Assembly (NCBI GenBank): GCA_946534585.1 | Contig: CAMNCV010000146.1 | Location: 20,328-84,327, forward strand | Reading direction: 5' to 3' | DNA length: 64,000 nucleotides | Source: an uncultured Prevotellaceae bacterium | GTDB lineage: Bacteria; Bacteroidota; Bacteroidia; Bacteroidales; Bacteroidaceae | Shown here: positions 60,209 to 64,000 of the stretch, one piece after another | Position numbering within the stretch: the stretch's first letter is position 1 | Layout: each line of letters opens with the position of its first letter | Position numbers and translations under genes: made by a program | Notes under the pieces: model-generated | What the model saw: the letters and a program-made list of their open reading frames with translations, nothing else | Told to the model about the DNA's origin: nothing | Database searches by the model: none

Positions 60209-63200
60209 TTACTCATCATACATGACTTTCTTCCCGCCGATGATGTAAATCATACCCTTACGCATCTGGTCTGGGTCAACAGGTTTGCCAGAGAGGTCAT
60301 AGACGGTGGCATCGTCATCCGTATCTTCTTTGACACCGCTGACTGCAGTAGGATCTTCATAGAACTCCTCTTCTTCTTCGCCAAAGAATGAGAACTGCAA
60401 TCCCTTAGCACCAAGATGTATGCCGGCAGCCTCAAGAGTTGAGGTCTGCAGGTAAGCCTTGCGGGCAGGTATGCGGCTACCTACGAACTTGTAGAAGCCT
60501 ACCCCAGTGCTGTCGATAGAGCGCTTGTATGCCAGCGTGTAGATATTGAGTGTACCTACTGTGACATCGTGATCCTCAGGGTTACCGTCAAGCAGTGAAT
60601 ACTTACCATTAGTTCCTGCTACCTGCTTCACAGCTTTATAGGTACCATGGAAATAGTATGTACCTGGAGTAGCATAGATAATATATCCACGACAAGCCTT
60701 CAGTCCATCATCGCCACTTACCTGCTTTAATCTGAGAGTATTATTGTTTTCTATCCTCAAAGCAGTATAGACTGTAATATCTTTGTTATCATCTTTGTTA
60801 TCGCTGAATGTTACATCCTTTGGCAGACAGACTGTGCTCCAGCCCTTTTCAGGATCAGGACCTACCTGCTTCACCTCAACAGCGTAAGTCTCAAGAGGCT
60901 CATAGGTTACTATTTCAGAAGCGTCACCCAATCCTCCGCGCTCATTGGCAGCACGAATGACAAACCTGCGACCAGCCTGTTTCTCGCCAGGATTTATATG
61001 GTTATAAGTAGCCATTGTATAGAATACTGTATCGCCAGTTTCTTCGTCAATACGGAAGATGAAGTAGCAGAGAGCGTTCTTTTTCTCGGTCCATGTGATG
61101 ATGGTATTTCCATTATCATCAGTGTTATTCTTCGGCTCAACTCCAGCCATAGACACCTGCTCCGTATAAACCGTTGGGTCGTAAGCGTTGTCACCTCCAA
61201 GCACATTGTGCCGAGTGTACTGAGCAGCCTCTTCAGAAGTCAGGATACAATCGTCAGAACCTGCAGCAGATGTCAATGCTTTCAGAGAACGAGAACTCAA
61301 GTCAAGCAACGTTCCATCTGCTCCCTTGGAACCATACTCATGCATGCGCAATACTTCACCAGTACCCTGATAATTATCCCAACCTTCTGGCTTAGGAAGA
61401 ACTTCCATCGTCGTATACAGATAGGTCATTGCAGGACTGTTACGAACCTTACTACCAAGACCGTACCAGTTATTGCATTTATCATACGCCCTTGTGTTTT
61501 CTGCCTTTATAGTACCATTATTCAACACGAATCCCCAAGGTGTGGTACTTGCATGCATGAGAAGACCGATACAAGGGCTGCTGACATAACGCATCACCAC
61601 GGTCGGATTTTCCCACCAACACTGGCCTGATCCATACATAAAGTATCTTGTTCCCCACAATGCACAGTCTTCATAATATCCATTATTATTAGCATTAGAA
61701 GAGTAGTACGTAGCTTCGTGAGCCTTCATCGTAACTTGCTTTGCAATGGTGTGAATACCATTATCATAGAAAGCACCTGCACCACCGCCATTCTTATTTA
61801 TATAAGCCTTAGGACTACCAGTCATAAAGTCACAGAAACGGTCTTCAATGGTCAAATCCTGGAAATAAGTGTCAGTGACATTATCCTTTATATACATCGT
61901 AGCATTATTATCATATCCTAATACATACGGATCATTATATATAATAGTTCCTGTCTGACTCTGACCGACAACAGAGATATTGTTAGCCTCAAGCATAGTA
62001 CGTCCTGTGTAGTATTTACCACCATTGTCATAGTCTGACATACTCAATGATATAACTCCTGCACTTGTACCGTTCTTTCCGTATACAGCGGTAGTATTTT
62101 TTTCATCCAATTTCGTTGTAGGTATCTTAGTGAACGAGCCTGCAGAATTACCACGCATAGAGTATTCGCCATTTGGTACGAAGATGCGGAAGCGAGAAGC
62201 GCCACCATTAGCATTTGCGAGGTCAGTACCCTCTTCAAGCGTACCGTGATGTATATGGAGAGAGTCGAGGTTTGCAATAACATCCTCCGGAACCACAAGC
62301 ACGGTATCACTGGCTGTCTGTGTCTCGCTATTCCATACAAACCTCTTGGTAACGACGAAGTCAAAATACTTCGGTTCAACAGAGGCTACAGCCTCAGTAG
62401 TGAATGTAACCTTGATGTCAGAAGCATATTTTACTCCATATACATCAGTAAAGGTGTTTGCTGGAATAGTAAGCGTATATGGCTTATTGTTGCTCAGTCG
62501 CCAGTATGAGAGCGTAATGGTACGCCCTGACACACGAGAAGTGAGCGTCTGTCCGAGTTCAGAAGACTCCACATCCGTTGCTTTCATAGCATGGTCGAAC
62601 GTGAGCGTAACCGTACCCGTCACTGCCTGCTTACCTTCTACAGTGCCTCCTGCTACCTCCGTTGCATTTACTTTTGTAGTGGTCAGCGTTGGTGCTGTCT
62701 TACCTGTCAGGTTGAACAGAATGGTATATGTAGCCTTAACCACACCAGCACTATTCTTCAGCAGTATCAAAGCCTCAGGATTAGCAGCCGTAGCAGCGGT
62801 CACTACAACAGTGCCATTGTCTGCCGTAGCAGTGACTTCTGGCATCGCGTCATTAGCACTATATACAGAAGAAGCAGCATAGTCATAAGACAGTTCAAGC
62901 TCATTCTTAAGCGTAGTCAACTCATCTGCACTAATCGATGTCGTTCCAATCTTCACACCAGAAAGGACTGCATTATCAGCAAGCGGCTTATACGTCACTG
63001 ATACGTTCTGTATCTTTGCGGCCTTCTTAAACACTATATTTTGCGTAGAAGCATCGCCTGTATAAGGTGTACTGATATTGTTACCAATCAATGTCGTAGC
63101 ACCTGCTATATCTACATCACCAGCTATGAAGTCAACGCCCGCAATATTCTGCACCGCTATCACGCAATTACTTGTAGTAGGAACAGATAATGTAGCATCA

Positions 63201-64000
63201 GCACTCACGGCACACTCACCATTTGTGGTAACCACGCTGGCTTTATTTACTTTGGCTATATCCAGTTTCACATCAATAGTATTGTTCTTATCCAGTGCTA
63301 CCTGTGTCACGACAATACCAGCAGCAGAGGTATAGTTGACTGTTGGCAATGATGCAAGCTTCCATGTAGCAGTAACTCCTTCGGAAGCCTGAACCTCGGT
63401 AAGTGCCATTTCATTGACAGTGAATACTGGTATGAGGGTCATATCACGCGTAAGAGGATATGAGTGTCCGAACTCATAATGCACGTCAGGCACATCAATC
63501 TCAGTGTAGTACTTCAGAGTGTGACCGGCATAATACAAGTTGTAGTTGTAATCTGGCAATACGAACCTTTCCGTTGCCTCCAGTTTCTGCTGAGGCAGGA
63601 TTGCGCCTTCAGTTGTAATATTGTCTGGAATACGGAAACTTACCGTATATGAAGTCTTTTCCTTGAATACAGCCTGAAGCTTGAACGACTTACCGATAAT
63701 GAATGACAAGGTATAGCAAGAGTCTTCCTCATTTGTCACTGTCTTATATTCGATTCCGGCAAGTGTCACACCGTTGCCAAAGTCAGAAACAGTCTCGCTA
63801 CCAACACGCTGATACTTTCCGTTAGGATAAATCTTGTTGCCAGAGCCGTCAATCCAATAATCCAGTTCATTGTATCTCTTACGCTTAGCAGTAAGCATTA
63901 CAGTAACACCGTTATCGAACGAATATCCCAGTTCTTTCTTCTCGGCATTCTTATCGTCGGTGACAGTACCCATGTTTACATTGTTAGAAGAGTAATCAAG
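60209..64000 (-). CDS. Pectinesterase-fold paralogue of the 50085-59858 protein, predicted catalytically inactive (5' end beyond window)
   Basis: C-terminal part closely similar to the upstream neighbour; the frame stays open from 63973 to 64000 (LDYSSNNVNMGTV, compare YSSSNNTGMGTV in the paralogue), so the Met at 63973 is internal. Confidence 0.88.
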   Translation of the reverse strand, partial: LDYSSNNVNMGTVTDDKNAEKKELGYSFDNGVTVMLTAKRKRYNELDYWIDGSGNKIYPNGKYQRVGSETVSDFGNGVTLAGIEYKTVTNEEDSCYTLSFIIGKSFKLQAVFKEKTSYTVSFRIPDNITTEGAILPQQKLEATERFVLPDYNYNLYYAGHTLKYYTEIDVPDVHYEFGHSYPLTRDMTLIPVFTVNEMALTEVQASEGVTATWKLASLPTVNYTSAAGIVVTQVALDKNNTIDVKLDIAKVNKASVVTTNGECAVSADATLSVPTTSNCVIAVQNIAGVDFIAGDVDIAGATTLIGNNISTPYTGDASTQNIVFKKAAKIQNVSVTYKPLADNAVLSGVKIGTTSISADELTTLKNELELSYDYAASSVYSANDAMPEVTATADNGTVVVTAATAANPEALILLKNSAGVVKATYTILFNLTGKTAPTLTTTKVNATEVAGGTVEGKQAVTGTVTLTFDHAMKATDVESSELGQTLTSRVSGRTITLSYWRLSNNKPYTLTIPANTFTDVYGVKYASDIKVTFTTEAVASVEPKYFDFVVTKRFVWNSETQTASDTVLVVPEDVIANLDSLHIHHGTLEEGTDLANANGGASRFRIFVPNGEYSMRGNSAGSFTKIPTTKLDEKNTTAVYGKNGTSAGVISLSMSDYDNGGKYYTGRTMLEANNISVVGQSQTGTIIYNDPYVLGYDNNATMYIKDNVTDTYFQDLTIEDRFCDFMTGSPKAYINKNGGGAGAFYDNGIHTIAKQVTMKAHEATYYSSNANNNGYYEDCALWGTRYFMYGSGQCWWENPTVVMRYVSSPCIGLLMHASTTPWGFVLNNGTIKAENTRAYDKCNNWYGLGSKVRNSPAMTYLYTTMEVLPKPEGWDNYQGTGEVLRMHEYGSKGADGTLLDLSSRSLKALTSAAGSDDCILTSEEAAQYTRHNVLGGDNAYDPTVYTEQVSMAGVEPKNNTDDNGNTIITWTEKKNALCYFIFRIDEETGDTVFYTMATYNHINPGEKQAGRRFVIRAANERGGLGDASEIVTYEPLETYAVEVKQVGPDPEKGWSTVCLPKDVTFSDNKDDNKDITVYTALRIENNNTLRLKQVSGDDGLKACRGYIIYATPGTYYFHGTYKAVKQVAGTNGKYSLLDGNPEDHDVTVGTLNIYTLAYKRSIDSTGVGFYKFVGSRIPARKAYLQTSTLEAAGIHLGAKGLQFSFFGEEEEEFYEDPTAVSGVKEDTDDDATVYDLSGKPVDPDQMRKGMIYIIGGKKVMYDE

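Overview
64 kb of a Bacteroidota chromosome. Bacteroidales, Prevotella-like, is inferred from gene content, TTTG/TAnnTTTG promoters and type IX secretion (T9SS) style C-termini. Left to right: partial Sfp-type PPTase; nadB; sprA/sov (T9SS translocon, 2583 aa); ruvA; a secreted GH43; rsgA; frr; a BtuF/BtuC-like lipoprotein-permease pair without an ATPase; rnhB; a beta-propeller lipoprotein (BtuG-like candidate); radA; a YbjQ-family protein. Next is an envelope-glycolipid block: GT11-like, DUF4143 ATPase, LtaS-like sulfatase-fold enzyme, GT4, LicD, GT2, LpxL-like acyltransferase, MsbA-like ABC. The right half (about 30.8-64 kb) holds three giant secreted proteins on the minus strand: a 6293-aa protein with about 40 'YGGG' repeats, a 3257-aa multidomain pectinesterase-like protein, and a second pectinesterase-fold paralogue (cut by the window edge) that seems to have lost its catalytic residues. 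The items most worth a second look are the YGGG-repeat giant, two related 22-bp repeat arrays on either side of it, the predicted pseudo-pectinesterase, a repeated 'HTFDF[TS]' module, and a perfect 16-bp palindrome plus promoter-embedded half-site upstream of the DUF4143 ATPase. No tRNA, rRNA, CRISPR, IS element or prophage was recognised.
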